The notes under the pieces: generated by a model
Told to the model about the DNA's origin: nothing
The model's input: the letters and a program-made list of their open reading frames with translations, nothing else
Databases searched by the model: none
In this document: positions 51,447 to 61,812 of the stretch, one piece after another
Layout: each line of letters opens with the position of its first letter
Numbering within the stretch: position 1 is the stretch's first letter
Source: Roseovarius dicentrarchi
GTDB taxonomy: Bacteria; Pseudomonadota; Alphaproteobacteria; Rhodobacterales; Rhodobacteraceae
Reading direction: 5' to 3'
DNA: 64,000 nucleotides
NCBI RefSeq assembly: GCF_003316635.1
Contig: NZ_QNQP01000001.1
Span: 186,001 to 250,000 of the forward strand
Translations under genes and position numbers: made by a program

Positions 51447-52352
51447 TCAATTTCCGTCCTTGAAGTCCAGCCCCATTTCCGAATACCGCTCGGCCTCTTC
51501 CAGCCAATTTGGGCGTACCTTGATCTGCAGGAAAAGATGGACGCGGCGGCCGAGGAATTCCTCCAGTTCCGCGCGGGCGGCGGCGCCGACCTGTTTGATC
51601 GTCTCGCCCTTGTGGCCCAGCACGATGCCCTTGTGGCCGTCGCGCATGACGTAGATCAGCTGATCAATGCGGGCTGATCCGTCGGGCCGTTCCTCCCAGT
51701 TTTCCGTCTCGACGGTCAGCTGGTACGGCAATTCCTGATGCAGGCGCAGCGTCAGCTTTTCGCGGGTGATTTCGGCGGCGATCATGCGCAGGGGCAGATC
51801 GGCGATCTGATCTTCGGGGTAGAGCCATGGGCCGTCCGGCAGCTGGCCTGCCAGCCAAGCGCGCAGGCTGGCGACGCCGTGGCCCTTTTCGGCGGATATC
51901 ATGAAGGTTTCTTCAAAGGGGAACCGGTCGTTCATGTCCTTGGTCAGCGCCAGCAGTGCCGGCGATTGGACGCGGTCGATCTTGTTTATCGCCAGCGCCA
52001 CTTTGCGGCCCCTTGTCACCTCGCCCAGGTTTTCGAGGATGGCCTTCACACCGTCGGTGATGCCGCGGTTCGCCTCGATCAGCAGGACGACAACGTCGGC
52101 GTCTGCGGCCCCGCCCCAGGCGGCGGCGACCATGGCGCGGTCAAGGCGGCGGCGCGGTTTGAACAGGCCCGGCGTGTCGACAAACACCAGCTGCGCGTCA
52201 CCCTCGATCGCAACCCCGCGGATGCGGGCGCGGGTTGTCTGCACCTTGTGGGTGACGATACTGACCTTGGCGCCGACCATGCGGTTCAGCAGGGTCGATT
52301 TACCTGCGTTCGGCTCTCCGATCAGGGCGACAAATCCGGCGCGTGTGCTCAT
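51447..52352 (-). CDS. era: GTPase Era
   Basis: 301 aa. G1 GEPNAGKST, G3 DTPG and G4 NKID (AINKIDRV) are visible, and the C-terminal KH domain has VMRDGHKGIVLGHKGETIKQ. It binds the 3' end of 16S rRNA and helps 30S maturation. I chose ATG 52352 with GGAAC about nine bases upstream; ATG 52367 is possible. It follows rnc in the standard lepB-rnc-era order. Confidence 0.97.
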   Translation of the reverse strand: MSTRAGFVALIGEPNAGKSTLLNRMVGAKVSIVTHKVQTTRARIRGVAIEGDAQLVFVDTPGLFKPRRRLDRAMVAAAWGGAADADVVVLLIEANRGITDGVKAILENLGEVTRGRKVALAINKIDRVQSPALLALTKDMNDRFPFEETFMISAEKGHGVASLRAWLAGQLPDGPWLYPEDQIADLPLRMIAAEITREKLTLRLHQELPYQLTVETENWEERPDGSARIDQLIYVMRDGHKGIVLGHKGETIKQVGAAARAELEEFLGRRVHLFLQIKVRPNWLEEAERYSEMGLDFKDGN

Positions 52353-52434
52353 GTGGCTGTGTTCCATCTGTTGCAGGCCGCAGACCTACCCGATTGTGGC
52401 GCGCTTGCCCAGAGGGTGCGGCGGCGCGCTGCGT

Positions 52435-53121
52435 TCAGGCGCCTTGCTCAAGCCGGGCCATCAGCGCCTTGGCGGCCATTTGTTCGGCCTGCCGTTTGGA
52501 GCCGGCTGTGGCGGTTTCTTCGGTCCCGTTCTCAAGCCTGGCCGATATGGTGAAAAACGGGGCGTGGTCGGGACCGCTGCGCGCCGTCTGCACGTAGCGC
52601 GGCGGCGGCATGCCGCGCGCCTGCGCCCATTCCTGAAGCGCTGTTTTCGCGTCGCGCGCGTCCTGCTCCACCGCGTCTATCCGGGGGGCCCAATGCGCCA
52701 TGATGACGCGCCGCGCCGCCTCGAACCCGGCATCCTGATAGACCGCGGCAATCACCGCCTCCATCGCGTCGCCCAAAAGCGCCTGCTTGCGGCGCCCGCC
52801 GGACAGCATTTCCGAGCGGCCCAGTTTCAGCACCGCGCCCAGATCAATCGCGCGCGCGACGTCTGCGCAGGCTTCCTTGCGCACCAACGCGTTGAAGCGG
52901 GGCGCCAGCAGCCCTTCGGCGGCGGTCGGATCATGGGCCAGCAGCGCCTCGGCCATCACGAGGCCCAGCACGCGGTCGCCCAGAAACTCCAGCCGCTGGT
53001 TGTCAGACCGGCTGGGCGAGGACATCGACGGATGCGTGACGGCCTCGATCAGCAGCGCGGGGCGGGAAAAATCATGCCCGAGCCGCGCCGCAAAGGCCTT
53101 GAGGTCAGCGGAGAGTCTCAA
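52435..53121 (-). CDS. rnc: Ribonuclease III
   Basis: 228 aa. The catalytic signature is [18 protein letters not shown], with a second acidic site in [14 protein letters not shown]-terminal double-stranded RNA-binding domain ends in [21 protein letters not shown]. It processes rRNA and structured mRNA. The best start is TTG 53121: it overlaps the lepB stop as TTGA and has AAGGGG five bases upstream. A GTG at 53154 would lie inside lepB. Confidence 0.96.
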   Translation of the reverse strand: MRLSADLKAFAARLGHDFSRPALLIEAVTHPSMSSPSRSDNQRLEFLGDRVLGLVMAEALLAHDPTAAEGLLAPRFNALVRKEACADVARAIDLGAVLKLGRSEMLSGGRRKQALLGDAMEAVIAAVYQDAGFEAARRVIMAHWAPRIDAVEQDARDAKTALQEWAQARGMPPPRYVQTARSGPDHAPFFTISARLENGTEETATAGSKRQAEQMAAKALMARLEQGA

Positions 53122-53948
53122 TCCAGCCCCTTGAAGAAACGGTCCGAGCGCCACGTCCAGAAATACAGCATGGATTTGCCGGCCGAGGAGAAGATCACCC
53201 GATTGGCGCGGCCGATCAGGTTTTCGAACGGCACGAAGCCGACGCCGCCGACGGTCTGGGGATAGCGGCTGTCGGTGGAATTGTCGCGGTTGTCACCCAT
53301 GAAGAAGTAATGCCCCTCGGGGACCGTAAACACGCCGGTATCGTCCGAGCGTTGGTCGCCGATGTTCAGAACATTATACGATTTGCCGTTCGGCAGCGTT
53401 TCAATCTGCCGCTCCTTGACGCACGTCGCGCCCTCGCCCACGACGCCATTGGCACAGCGCGGGCGGCTGTTCATCGAGCCTTGGCTTTCGTATACTTCAT
53501 CGAAACTGCCCGCATCCTCCAGCTGAACCGGGGTGCCGTTCAGATGCAGCACGCCGTCCTTCATCTGGACCGTGTCGCCCGGCATGCCGATCAGACGTTT
53601 GATGAAATCGCTGTGGTTGACGGGATGGCGGAACACGATGATATCGCCGCGCTCAGGCTCCGAGCCCCAGAGCCGGGTGTTGTCGCCGTCCAGAAAGCCG
53701 CAGATGTCGGCGGCGTCGACATCGATCGGGCCAAACCGGACCGACGGGCAGGACGCGTAGGAATAGCCATACGCCATTTTGTTCACGAAAAGGAAATCAC
53801 CGATCAGCAGCGTATCCTTCATCGAGCCGGACGGAATCCAGAACGGTTGAAAGAACAGTGTGCGGAAAATGCCGGCGATCAGGAGGGCGAAAACCACCGT
53901 CTTGATCGTCTCGATGATGGGATTGCCTGTCTTGGCCTCGGATGCCAT
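53118..53948 (-). CDS. lepB: Signal peptidase I
   Basis: 276 aa. A transmembrane segment (about 13-32) precedes the catalytic Ser42 in [10 protein letters not shown]. The general-base Lys117 is in [12 protein letters not shown], and [12 protein letters not shown] is the family box near the end. It removes signal peptides from exported proteins. ATG 53948 has GGAG nine bases upstream. Its stop is shared with the rnc start (TTGA). Confidence 0.97.
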   Translation of the reverse strand: MASEAKTGNPIIETIKTVVFALLIAGIFRTLFFQPFWIPSGSMKDTLLIGDFLFVNKMAYGYSYASCPSVRFGPIDVDAADICGFLDGDNTRLWGSEPERGDIIVFRHPVNHSDFIKRLIGMPGDTVQMKDGVLHLNGTPVQLEDAGSFDEVYESQGSMNSRPRCANGVVGEGATCVKERQIETLPNGKSYNVLNIGDQRSDDTGVFTVPEGHYFFMGDNRDNSTDSRYPQTVGGVGFVPFENLIGRANRVIFSSAGKSMLYFWTWRSDRFFKGLD

Positions 53949-54017
53949 GCGCGGTCTCCGCCTTTGCAATATGGGTCTGTCAATCGTGCTGCTTCATGGG
54001 CGCGGGGGCGGGCCAAG

Positions 54018-54440
54018 TCAACCCGCGCTGTCGGGCGCGGGCGGGACCGGGCGCGCCTCGATCACCACAAAGGCCTGCGCCCAAGGGTGGTCATCGGTCA
54101 GCGTGACGTGGATGATGGCCGTGTGTCCCGGCGGGGTCATTTGCGCCAGCCGTTCCTTGGCCCAGCCTGTGACCTGCATCACCGGCTGGCCGGTGGGCAG
54201 GTTGCTGACGGCCATATCCTTCCACGCGATGCCCATGCGCAGGCCGGTTCCCAGCGCCTTTGAGCATGCCTCCTTGGCGGCCCAGCGTTTGGCATAGGTG
54301 CCGGGGGTGTCGGCGCGCGCTTCGGCCTTGCGCTGCTCCACCTCGGTAAAGACGCGTGCGCGGAAGCGGTCGCCGAAACGGTCCAGCGTGCGGGCGATCC
54401 GCTCGATATTGGCCAGATCGCTGCCGATGCCAAGGATCAC
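54018..54440 (-). CDS. acpS: Holo-[acyl-carrier-protein] synthase
   Basis: 140 aa. It begins with the metal-binding [14 protein letters not shown] and has the second signature [15 protein letters not shown]. It transfers 4'-phosphopantetheine to acyl carrier protein. The start is GTG 54440, which overlaps the upstream stop as GTGA; no ATG is available nearby, so it relies on translational coupling. Next in line is lepB. Confidence 0.96.
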   Translation of the reverse strand: MILGIGSDLANIERIARTLDRFGDRFRARVFTEVEQRKAEARADTPGTYAKRWAAKEACSKALGTGLRMGIAWKDMAVSNLPTGQPVMQVTGWAKERLAQMTPPGHTAIIHVTLTDDHPWAQAFVVIEARPVPPAPDSAG

Positions 54441-54880
54441 AGTTTATCCACGCCGTTCCGGCGGCTGATCGCATCCTGCTCGCTGCGCGCGCCGATGCTC
54501 AGGAAAAAGCGGTTCGACAGAAGATAGCCCAGCGCATAGAGCGCCAGCAGGATCAGAAACTGCCGCGAGCCGAATTCGGCAATGGTCAGCTTGGCAAATT
54601 CGGGCAGCAGCGCCGCCATTGCGTAGCTCAGCGCGACATTCAGCACCACCGCAAGCGCCGTGGCCAGCAGGGCAAAGTTCCACGCTTCGGCCATGTTGGG
54701 CTTGCGCCCCTCCTCGCGGACGAATGCGCGCCCCTCGATCAACGCCGCGACCATCGCGGGCGCCAGAAGCTGCGCGGACGATCCAAGCCCCGCATCAAGC
54801 CACGCATTGGCCGCCATGACGATCAGCGCAACGCCGATGGCCATGCCCAGAAAGACGGCCGTATAGCGCGGATAATTCAC
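54437..54880 (-). CDS. Small membrane protein (ABZJ_00895-like)
   Basis: 147 aa with four hydrophobic segments (for example [21 protein letters not shown] and [20 protein letters not shown]) and a short charged C-terminal tail. I associate it, with moderate trust, with the ABZJ_00895 family of unknown function. The start is GTG 54880, overlapping the pdxJ stop as GTGA, and its own stop overlaps acpS the same way, so it is tightly coupled to both. Confidence 0.7.
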   Translation of the reverse strand: MNYPRYTAVFLGMAIGVALIVMAANAWLDAGLGSSAQLLAPAMVAALIEGRAFVREEGRKPNMAEAWNFALLATALAVVLNVALSYAMAALLPEFAKLTIAEFGSRQFLILLALYALGYLLSNRFFLSIGARSEQDAISRRNGVDKL

Positions 54881-55623
54881 CGCGCCGCGTCCATCCGGCG
54901 GCGCATCTCCGCGATGGCGGGCGCCAGCCCCATGAACACCGCCTCGCCGATCAGGAAATGACCGATATTCAGCTCCATCACTTCGGGCAATGCCGCGATG
55001 GGGGCCACGGTGTCAAAGGTCAGGCCATGCCCCGCATGCACCTCAAGGCCCAGCGAATGGGCATAGGTCGCCATTTCCGACAGCGCCGCCAGTTCGGCAT
55101 CGCGCGCGTCAAAACGGCCCTCGGCATGGGCGTCGCAATAGGCGCCGGTGTGCAATTCGATCACCGCCGCGCCGATGCGCGCGGCCGCGTCGATCTGTGC
55201 CGCATCCGCGCCGATGAAGATCGACACGCGGCTGCCCGCCTCGCGCAGGGGTGCGATGTAATCGGCCAGCTTGGGTTCGCTGCCGACCACGTCCAGCCCG
55301 CCCTCGGTCGTGCGTTCCTCCCGCTTTTCCGGCACCACGCACACGGCGTGGGGTTTCAGGCGCAGGGCGATCTGCGCCATCTCGTCGGTTGCGGCCATTT
55401 CAAAGTTCAGCGGCACGGCCAGCGCGTCCATCAGCGCATCGATATCGGCGTCACGGATATGGCGGCGATCCTCGCGCAGATGGGCGGTGATGCCATCGGC
55501 GCCGGCCTCTTGCGCCAGCAGGGCCGCGCGCACCGGACACGGCACGGCGCCGCCGCGCGCGTTGCGCAAGGTGGCGACGTGGTCGATATTCACGCCAAGG
55601 CGCAGCTTGGATGCATCCGTCAT
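54877..55623 (-). CDS. pdxJ: Pyridoxine 5'-phosphate synthase
   Basis: 248 aa TIM barrel. The opening [19 protein letters not shown] and the segments [13 protein letters not shown] and [12 protein letters not shown] are diagnostic. It makes pyridoxine phosphate from aminoacetone phosphate and deoxyxylulose phosphate. ATG 55623 follows a GGGGGG run. The PLP product is the cofactor of TrpB elsewhere in the window, an incidental link. Confidence 0.98.
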   Translation of the reverse strand: MTDASKLRLGVNIDHVATLRNARGGAVPCPVRAALLAQEAGADGITAHLREDRRHIRDADIDALMDALAVPLNFEMAATDEMAQIALRLKPHAVCVVPEKREERTTEGGLDVVGSEPKLADYIAPLREAGSRVSIFIGADAAQIDAAARIGAAVIELHTGAYCDAHAEGRFDARDAELAALSEMATYAHSLGLEVHAGHGLTFDTVAPIAALPEVMELNIGHFLIGEAVFMGLAPAIAEMRRRMDAAR

Positions 55624-55687
55624 GGTGTCCCCCCGAACAATACTCAACCTTAGTAAGGTCCCTGCCCGGCGCAGGGTCAAGCGGCGT

Positions 55688-56362
55688 TCAGCGCTCGGGC
55701 GGCGACTGTGGCGCTTTGGCATCGTCCACCGCGGCCTTTTGTTTCAGCGCGATCCACTTGGCCTTGAGCCGGGCCTGCCTGCGTTTTTGATAGACCAGTA
55801 TGACGGGAAGCGAGAAATAGTAGGCGGCGATGGCGCAGATCAGGCCGGGGATGATGCCGCCGATCAGATAGGGCAGGAAAACCTCGTCATAAAAAACGGC
55901 CAGCTTGCTCCAATGCGCCGTTTCATCGGTGAACATCGCCATGAAGTTGTGCTTCAGATCCGCCATCGCGCCGACGATCTTGGCCCCCAGTGTCAGGTGG
56001 ACATCCTCGGCCGTGCGCCCGCTGCCGGTGCCAAGAATGAAATAGCCGGTTTGCAGGGCGCTGGCGGCAATCGCAGGAAAGGTCAGCGGATTGCCGACGA
56101 ATGTGGCCAGCAGCGCCGCCACGATATTGCCGCGAATGATCTTGGAAATCAGCGCCGCCAGAACGAAATGCAGCCCGAAGAACGGCGAGAATGTCACCAG
56201 CACCCCGACAAAGATGCCCCGCGCGATGCGGTGCGGCGGGTCCGGCAGGCGGGTGACGCGATATTTGACGTAGCGGGCCGCACGGGTCCAGCCGCCCTTG
56301 GGCCAGAAAAAGGCGCCGACGGTTCTCCAGAACGATCTTTTATCTCGTCGCTTGAAGACCAA
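55688..56362 (-). CDS. DUF2062 membrane protein
   Basis: 224 aa. It begins (M)[20 protein letters not shown] and has the family segment [20 protein letters not shown] then FFGLHF and [10 protein letters not shown], with about three to four membrane helices. The best start is TTG 56362, ten bases after GGGAG and 19 bases past the rsh stop; earlier frame codons would enter rsh. The family's function is unknown. It is read with rsh and pdxJ. Confidence 0.82.
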   Translation of the reverse strand: MVFKRRDKRSFWRTVGAFFWPKGGWTRAARYVKYRVTRLPDPPHRIARGIFVGVLVTFSPFFGLHFVLAALISKIIRGNIVAALLATFVGNPLTFPAIAASALQTGYFILGTGSGRTAEDVHLTLGAKIVGAMADLKHNFMAMFTDETAHWSKLAVFYDEVFLPYLIGGIIPGLICAIAAYYFSLPVILVYQKRRQARLKAKWIALKQKAAVDDAKAPQSPPER

Positions 56363-56381
56363 CGCGGCGCACTCCCGTTTC

Positions 56382-58514
56382 TCAGGTTTCGCCCTTGCCG
56401 GCGGCACGGGACAGATCGCGAAGACGCTCGACCTGCGCAACGTCGGTATCTGCATTCAGCATATTGATCACGCTGTGCAACTGTTCGGCATCACGCAACT
56501 CGACCTCGACCAGCAGACGGTAAAAATCGGGCTTACGATCCACAAAGGTCATGTTCGAGATATTGGCACCGCACTCGCCGATCAAGGTGCAAATGCGCCC
56601 CAGCACGCCGGCGTCATTGCTCATCGTGATATTCAGCGACACACCGTAGGACGCCGCATGCGTGCCCGAATGCCAGGCCAGATCAATCCAGCGCTCCGGC
56701 TGCTCCTCATAGGTGCTGAGGCTGTCGCAGTCGATCGAATGGACGACAACGCCCTTGCCGCGAAAGGTGATCCCGACAATCCGCTCGCCCGGCAGCGGCT
56801 CGCAGCATTGCGCGCGCTCGAATCGCTGGTCAGGCTCAAGGCCGATGACGGCGCGGTCGCGGCCCACCTCATCGCCGCCTTGCGGCGCCAGATCGGGATA
56901 GACGGCGCTGACCACCTCGCGCGCGGTCAATTCGGCGCTGCCCATGCGCGCCAGCACGGAATCGACATCCTTCAGCTGGAGGGTGCGCGCGGCGGCGGTC
57001 AGCGCCTTGTCTGTGGCGCGTTTGCCCACATGCTCGAACGCGGCGCGGGCCAGTTCGCGGCCCAGCTTGATGTAGCGGCCGCGATCCACCTCGCGCAGGG
57101 CGCGGCGGATGGCGGATTTCGCCTTGCCCGTCGTGGCGATGTCCAGCCATGTCGATTGCGGCATCTGTCCGTCCGCGGTGATGACGTCCACCGACTGGCC
57201 ATTCTTGATCCGTGTCCAGAGCGGCACGCGCATGCCGTCAATCTTGGCCCCGACCACCGAATTGCCCACGCGGGTGTGGATGGCATAGGCAAAATCAATC
57301 GGGGTTGCGCCGCGCGGCAGCTTGACCACCTCCCCCTTGGGGGTAAAGCAAAAGACCTGATCGGAATACATCTCAAGCTTGACCGCCTCAAGGAAATCGG
57401 CGTCGTCATCACCGTCCAGCTGATCGGTCAGCGTGTTGATCCACTTGGCCGGATCGACGGCAAAGGGGTTCTCGCTGCGCACGCCGTCGCGGTAGGACCA
57501 ATGCGCGGCAACGCCCGATTCGGCCACGTCATGCATCTGGCGGGTGCGGATCTGCACCTCCACCCGCTTGCCATCGCGGCCCGACACGGTGGTGTGGATC
57601 GACCGGTAGCCGTTCGATTTGGGCTGGCTGATGTAATCCTTGAACCGGCCCGGTACGGCGCGCCAGCGTTGATGGATCGCGCCCAGAATGGCGTAACATT
57701 CGGCCTCATCCGCGCAGATGATGCGGAACCCGTAGATGTCCGACAGGCGCGAAAAGGCCAGATCCTTTTCCTGCATCTTGCGCCAGATCGAATAGGGTTT
57801 CTTGGCGCGGCCCAGCACTTCGGCCTCGATGCCGACGCGGGTCAGTTCCTTGCGGATGTCGGCGGTGATCGAGCTGATGACGTTGCCCGATTCGTGTTGC
57901 AGCGTGATGAACCGGCGCATGATCGACGCGCGCGCCTCGGGGTTGATGACGCGAAAGGCCAGATCCTCCAGCTCTTCGCGCATCCATTGCATGCCCATGC
58001 GCCCGGCCAGCGGCGCATAGATATCCATCGTCTCGCGTGCCTTTTGCACCTGCTTGTCGGGGCGCATCGCCTTGATAGTTCGCATGTTGTGCAGACGGTC
58101 GGCCAGCTTGACCAGAATCACGCGCAGGTCCTTGGACATGGCGATCAGCAGCTTGCGGAAATTCTCGGCCTGCTTGGTCTCGCTGCTGCTGAGCTGAAGA
58201 TTGGTCAGCTTGGTCACGCCATCGACCAGATCGGCCACCTCGACGCCGAACATTTCAGCCACGCTGGCGTAGGAGGCGCGCGTGTCCTCGATCGTGTCAT
58301 GCAGCAGGGCGGTGACGATGGTCGCATCCCCCAGCCGCTGCTGCGCCAGAATGGCGGCAACAGCGATGGGGTGCGTGAAATAGGGCTCTCCCGAATAGCG
58401 GGTCTGCCCTTCGTGCATGCGCAGGCCGTAATTATAGCCCCGCCGCAGCAGGCCCTCATCGCAGCGGGGGTTGTAGCTGCGCACCAGCGCGATCAGGTCA
58501 TCGGCGGTAATCAT
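56382..58514 (-). CDS. rsh: Bifunctional (p)ppGpp synthetase/hydrolase (Rel/SpoT)
   Basis: 710 aa, full length. The HD hydrolase has His48, HD at 72-73 and ED at 76-77 (ALLHDTIEDT). The synthetase has YSIWRKMQEKDLAFSRLSDI and GYRSIHTTV. TGS (VFCFTPKGEVVKLPRGATPI) and C-terminal ACT domains follow. Alphaproteobacteria normally have this one enzyme for both making and removing the alarmone. ATG 58514 is preferred to GTG 58523. It follows rpoZ by 50 bases, the standard pairing. Confidence 0.97.
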   Translation of the reverse strand: MITADDLIALVRSYNPRCDEGLLRRGYNYGLRMHEGQTRYSGEPYFTHPIAVAAILAQQRLGDATIVTALLHDTIEDTRASYASVAEMFGVEVADLVDGVTKLTNLQLSSSETKQAENFRKLLIAMSKDLRVILVKLADRLHNMRTIKAMRPDKQVQKARETMDIYAPLAGRMGMQWMREELEDLAFRVINPEARASIMRRFITLQHESGNVISSITADIRKELTRVGIEAEVLGRAKKPYSIWRKMQEKDLAFSRLSDIYGFRIICADEAECYAILGAIHQRWRAVPGRFKDYISQPKSNGYRSIHTTVSGRDGKRVEVQIRTRQMHDVAESGVAAHWSYRDGVRSENPFAVDPAKWINTLTDQLDGDDDADFLEAVKLEMYSDQVFCFTPKGEVVKLPRGATPIDFAYAIHTRVGNSVVGAKIDGMRVPLWTRIKNGQSVDVITADGQMPQSTWLDIATTGKAKSAIRRALREVDRGRYIKLGRELARAAFEHVGKRATDKALTAAARTLQLKDVDSVLARMGSAELTAREVVSAVYPDLAPQGGDEVGRDRAVIGLEPDQRFERAQCCEPLPGERIVGITFRGKGVVVHSIDCDSLSTYEEQPERWIDLAWHSGTHAASYGVSLNITMSNDAGVLGRICTLIGECGANISNMTFVDRKPDFYRLLVEVELRDAEQLHSVINMLNADTDVAQVERLRDLSRAAGKGET

Positions 58515-58564
58515 GTGATGCACCCGTCGCGCCGCGGCGCTGTGCCGCGGATGGGCCGGGGGTA

Positions 58565-58918
58565 TCAGCCCTGGCCCTGCGCCTTCATCAGTTCGCGCAA
58601 AAGACGCTCTTCGGACATGTCGTCTTCGGCGGGCTTGTCCGCCTCACCGCCCATCAGAAGCGCCATCTGGTCCTCTTCAGGCTCGTCGACTTCGATTTCG
58701 GTCTGGTTCGACTCGATCATGCGCTCGCGCAGGTCGTCGGCGCTTTGGGTTTCCTCTGCGATTTCGCGCAGGGCCACGACCGGGTTCTTGTCGTTGTCGC
58801 GGTCCACGGTCAGCGGCGCCCCGGCGGTGATTTCGCGGGCGCGATGCGCGGCCAGCATCACCAGCTCGAACCGGTTGGGAACCTTGTCGACGCAGTCTTC
58901 GGTAGTTACGCGGGCCAT
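58565..58918 (-). CDS. rpoZ: DNA-directed RNA polymerase subunit omega
   Basis: 117 aa. Family segments are [28 protein letters not shown] and the [10 protein letters not shown] motif. The C-terminal half is an acidic extension common in this group. Omega aids assembly of beta' and is part of the ppGpp site in proteobacteria, which suits its position before rsh. A perfect palindrome lies in its upstream gap. Confidence 0.97.
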   Translation of the reverse strand: MARVTTEDCVDKVPNRFELVMLAAHRAREITAGAPLTVDRDNDKNPVVALREIAEETQSADDLRERMIESNQTEIEVDEPEEDQMALLMGGEADKPAEDDMSEERLLRELMKAQGQG

Positions 58919-58962
58919 GAGACCTCCGGAATTTAAGCAGCGTGGAAACGTCTCCCTTACGC

Positions 58963-58980
58963 GCGTATCGCGCGATACGC
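58963..58980. other. Perfect 18-base palindrome between folK and rpoZ
   Basis: GCGTATCGCGCGATACGC reads the same on both strands. It lies seven bases past the folK stop and 45 bases before rpoZ. Could be an operator for rpoZ-rsh or the stem of a folK terminator. Confidence 0.6.
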
Positions 58981-58987
58981 AAGCAGG

Positions 58988-59557
58988 TTATGGCAGGCGG
59001 ACCACCTCGGCGCGGACCTGTGCGGGCAGCGCGTCCGCCATTTCGCGCACCGTGCGGCCCAGCACCGGATGGCGCCAGTCCGGCGCGATATCGGCCAGCG
59101 GCACCAGCACAAAGGCGCGGTCCTGCACCCGCGGATGCGGCAGGATCAGCTCATCGGGGGTGCGCGTCATCTGGTCATCCAGCGGCAGATCGCGCCAGGC
59201 AGCATAACCGGCCGGGTCCGGCAGAACCGTCTGCCCCTGCGCGATCAGATCCAGATCCAGCGTGCGCCGCCCCCATCGCTGCACCCGTTCGCGGCCAAAA
59301 TGCGCCTCAACCCGGTGCAACAGGTCCAGCGCCTGCTGCGCATCCCCCCTGACCCCGATTTCGGCCGCCGCATTGACATAGTCCGGTCCCGCCCCCGCCG
59401 GAAAACATGGCGTGGCATAGAATGGACTGACGGCGCGCAATTCGGCCCCTTCGGCCACCAGCAAATCCAGCGCCGCGCGCAAGGTTTCGCCGGGCGCGCC
59501 TGCGCTGGACGGCAGATTTCCGCCCAGTGCAATCAGAAAACTTTCAATTACCGTCAC
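58988..59557 (-). CDS. folK: 2-amino-4-hydroxy-6-hydroxymethyldihydropteridine pyrophosphokinase
   Basis: About 189 aa. The HPPK fold is shown by LIALGGNLP at the start and the signature RWGRRTLDLDLIAQG. PHPRVQDRAFVLVPLADIAP is the family's C-terminal box. It pyrophosphorylates the pterin before dihydropteroate synthesis. The likely start is GTG 59557 (AGGTGG close upstream); GTG 59566 three codons earlier is the alternative. Confidence 0.95.
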   Translation of the reverse strand: MTVIESFLIALGGNLPSSAGAPGETLRAALDLLVAEGAELRAVSPFYATPCFPAGAGPDYVNAAAEIGVRGDAQQALDLLHRVEAHFGRERVQRWGRRTLDLDLIAQGQTVLPDPAGYAAWRDLPLDDQMTRTPDELILPHPRVQDRAFVLVPLADIAPDWRHPVLGRTVREMADALPAQVRAEVVRLP

Positions 59558-59707
59558 GTCACCCACCTAAAGATCGAACCCGGTGGCCTTGCCCCGCGTT
59601 ACGCTTGAAATTAAGCCTGTGCCAGATTAATCCGGCAACACTTTCTTTTACGGTAATTTTTCACCGCCGTAAGCGATCCTGTGCAAGCCGGCGGAAAGGA
59701 TCAAGGA

Positions 59708-60280
59708 ATGTTTTACAAAGATGAGCGCCTTGCGCTGTTTATTGACGGCTCGAACCTCTACGCGGCCGGCAAGGCGCTGGGCTTCGACATTGACTACAAG
59801 CTGCTGCGGTCGGAATTCATGCGCCGCGGCAAGCTGCTGCGCGCGTTCTACTATACTGCCCTGCTGGAAAACGACGAATATTCACCGATCCGCCCGCTGG
59901 TTGACTGGCTGAATTACAACGGTTTTTCCATGGTGACAAAACCGGCCAAGGAATACACCGACAGTCAGGGCCGCCGCAAGGTCAAGGGCAACATGGATAT
60001 CGAGCTGGCCGTCGATGCGATGGAACTGGCACCGCGCGTCGACCACATCGTTCTGTTTTCGGGCGATGGCGATTTCCGGCCTCTGGTCGAGTCGCTCCAG
60101 CGGCAAGGCGTGCGCGTGTCCGTCGTGTCCACCATCCGCAGCCAGCCCCCGATGATCTCGGACGAGCTGCGCCGTCAGGCAGACAACTTTATCGAGCTGG
60201 AAGACCTGAGGGACGTCATCGGCCGCCCGCCGCGTGAAATGCCCGCGCCGCGCGAGGATACGCTCGAAGAGCAGGACTGA
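59708..60280 (+). CDS. NYN-domain (LabA/DUF88-like) protein
   Basis: 190 aa. The NYN (PIN-like nuclease) fold is shown by LALFIDGSNLYAAGKALGF, the conserved Asp in KGNMDIELAVDAMEL and LFSGDGDFRPLVESLQRQG. The four acidic residues of the active site appear intact, so RNA cleavage is plausible; the cellular role is not known. ATG 59708 has AAGGA directly upstream. It is divergent from folK, before ispH, with its own terminator. Confidence 0.88.
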   Translation: MFYKDERLALFIDGSNLYAAGKALGFDIDYKLLRSEFMRRGKLLRAFYYTALLENDEYSPIRPLVDWLNYNGFSMVTKPAKEYTDSQGRRKVKGNMDIELAVDAMELAPRVDHIVLFSGDGDFRPLVESLQRQGVRVSVVSTIRSQPPMISDELRRQADNFIELEDLRDVIGRPPREMPAPREDTLEEQD

Positions 60281-60299
60281 CCGGCGACGATATGAGCCC

Positions 60300-60326
60300 A
60301 GCCGCGCTGCCACCGGCGCGGCTTTT
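60300..60326 (+). terminator. Terminator after the NYN gene
   Basis: AGCCGCGC (60300-60307) pairs with GCGCGGCT (60316-60323), followed by TTT. About 20 bases past the stop. Confidence 0.7.
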
Positions 60327-60403
60327 CCGCCCTGCCCACTGGACGCGCGGCGCTGCGCAGCTTACCTCTGCCGCCAAGTCGCGCAGACCAAGGAGCGCCG
60401 AAA

Positions 60404-61354
60404 ATGAGCAAACCACCCCTGACCCTGCATCTGGCCGCCCCGCGCGGGTTTTGCGCCGGCGTCGATCGCGCGATCAAGATCGTGGAAATGGCGCTGACCA
60501 AATGGGGCGCGCCGGTCTATGTCCGCCACGAGATTGTTCACAACAAGTACGTCGTCGACGATCTACGCACCAAAGGTGCGATTTTCGTCGAGGAACTGGA
60601 CGAATGCCCTGACGACCGTCCGGTCATCTTTTCCGCGCATGGCGTGCCAAAATCCGTGCCGGCCGAAGCGACCGCCCGAGAGATGATCTATGTCGACGCC
60701 ACCTGCCCGCTGGTCTCCAAGGTGCATATCGAGGCTGAAAGGCACCACGAGGCGGGGCTTCAGATCGTCATGATCGGCCATGACGGCCACCCCGAAACTA
60801 TCGGCACCATGGGCCAGTTGCCCCCCGGCGCGGTCATTCTGGTCGAAACCGAAGATGACGTCGCCCGACTGGAGGTGCGTGACGCCTCCGCCTTGGCCTA
60901 TGTCACGCAAACAACGCTGAGCGTGGACGACACGATCGGCATCGTCGCGGCGCTGAAGGCGCGGTTCCCCGCCATCATCGGCCCCCACAAGGAAGACATC
61001 TGCTACGCCACCACCAACCGGCAGGCGGCGGTCAAGGCAATGGCGCCCGATTGCGACGCGATGCTGGTGGTCGGCGCGCCCAACTCCTCCAACTCGCGCC
61101 GACTGGTCGAGGTTGGCGCGCGTGCGGGCTGCGAGTATGCGCAGCTGGTGCAGCGCGCGGATGACATCGACTGGCGCAGCCTGACAGGCGTGCGCAGCAT
61201 CGGCGTGACGGCTGGCGCGTCCGCCCCCGAAGTGCTGGTGAACGAGGTGATCGCCGCCATTCAGGACCGCTATGACGTGACCATCAATCACGTCGAAACC
61301 GCCGTTGAAAACGTCGAATTCAAGGTGCCGCGCGTGCTGCGGGCGCCGGCATGA
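60404..61354 (+). CDS. ispH: 4-hydroxy-3-methylbut-2-enyl diphosphate reductase
   Basis: 316 aa. The iron-sulfur ligands Cys17 (RGFCAGV), Cys101 (DATCPLVSK) and Cys200 (CYATTNRQ) are all present, with [10 protein letters not shown] in the substrate site. It makes IPP and DMAPP in the last step of the MEP pathway. AAGGAGC ten bases upstream fixes ATG 60404. Its stop overlaps the DUF3429 start (ATGA). Confidence 0.98.
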   Translation: MSKPPLTLHLAAPRGFCAGVDRAIKIVEMALTKWGAPVYVRHEIVHNKYVVDDLRTKGAIFVEELDECPDDRPVIFSAHGVPKSVPAEATAREMIYVDATCPLVSKVHIEAERHHEAGLQIVMIGHDGHPETIGTMGQLPPGAVILVETEDDVARLEVRDASALAYVTQTTLSVDDTIGIVAALKARFPAIIGPHKEDICYATTNRQAAVKAMAPDCDAMLVVGAPNSSNSRRLVEVGARAGCEYAQLVQRADDIDWRSLTGVRSIGVTAGASAPEVLVNEVIAAIQDRYDVTINHVETAVENVEFKVPRVLRAPA

Positions 61355-61812
61355 TGGGCATGACCGGCGTGCCGCGCTCCGCGCTGATTCTGGGCCTTGC
61401 CGGGCTGATCCCGTTCCTGTGGGGCGCGATCACGATCCTGCAACCCGGCCTTGCTGACTGGACGATCCGCAGCATCGGCCCACGCTTTGCCGGGCCATAT
61501 GTCATGCTGTTCTACGGCGCGATCATTCTGGCCTTCATGTCCGGCGTGCTCTGGGGATTTGCCACGAAGCTGGAGGGGAATCAGGCGGCGGTCGGCTATG
61601 TCTTATCGGTGATCCCTGCCCTCTGGGCATTTTTCACCACCGGCGGCGGGCCGGTCAGCGCGGGCATGTCGCTGATGGCGGGCTTTGCCGGCCTTCTGGG
61701 CATCGATTGGCTGTTCTGGCGCTTTGGCGTGGCGCCAGAATGGTGGATGCAACTGCGCGTGCTGCTGACGGCGATCGTGCTGGGCTGCCTGGCCGTGGCG
61801 GTCTTTCTATGA
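61351..61812 (+). CDS. DUF3429 membrane protein
   Basis: 153 aa with about five hydrophobic helices ([40 protein letters not shown]). This is the DUF3429 pattern, a family of unknown function common near isoprenoid or methyltransferase genes. The start ATG 61351 overlaps the ispH stop; ATG 61354 is possible. The stop overlaps the next start (ATGA), so three genes are translationally linked. Confidence 0.85.
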   Translation: MMGMTGVPRSALILGLAGLIPFLWGAITILQPGLADWTIRSIGPRFAGPYVMLFYGAIILAFMSGVLWGFATKLEGNQAAVGYVLSVIPALWAFFTTGGGPVSAGMSLMAGFAGLLGIDWLFWRFGVAPEWWMQLRVLLTAIVLGCLAVAVFL

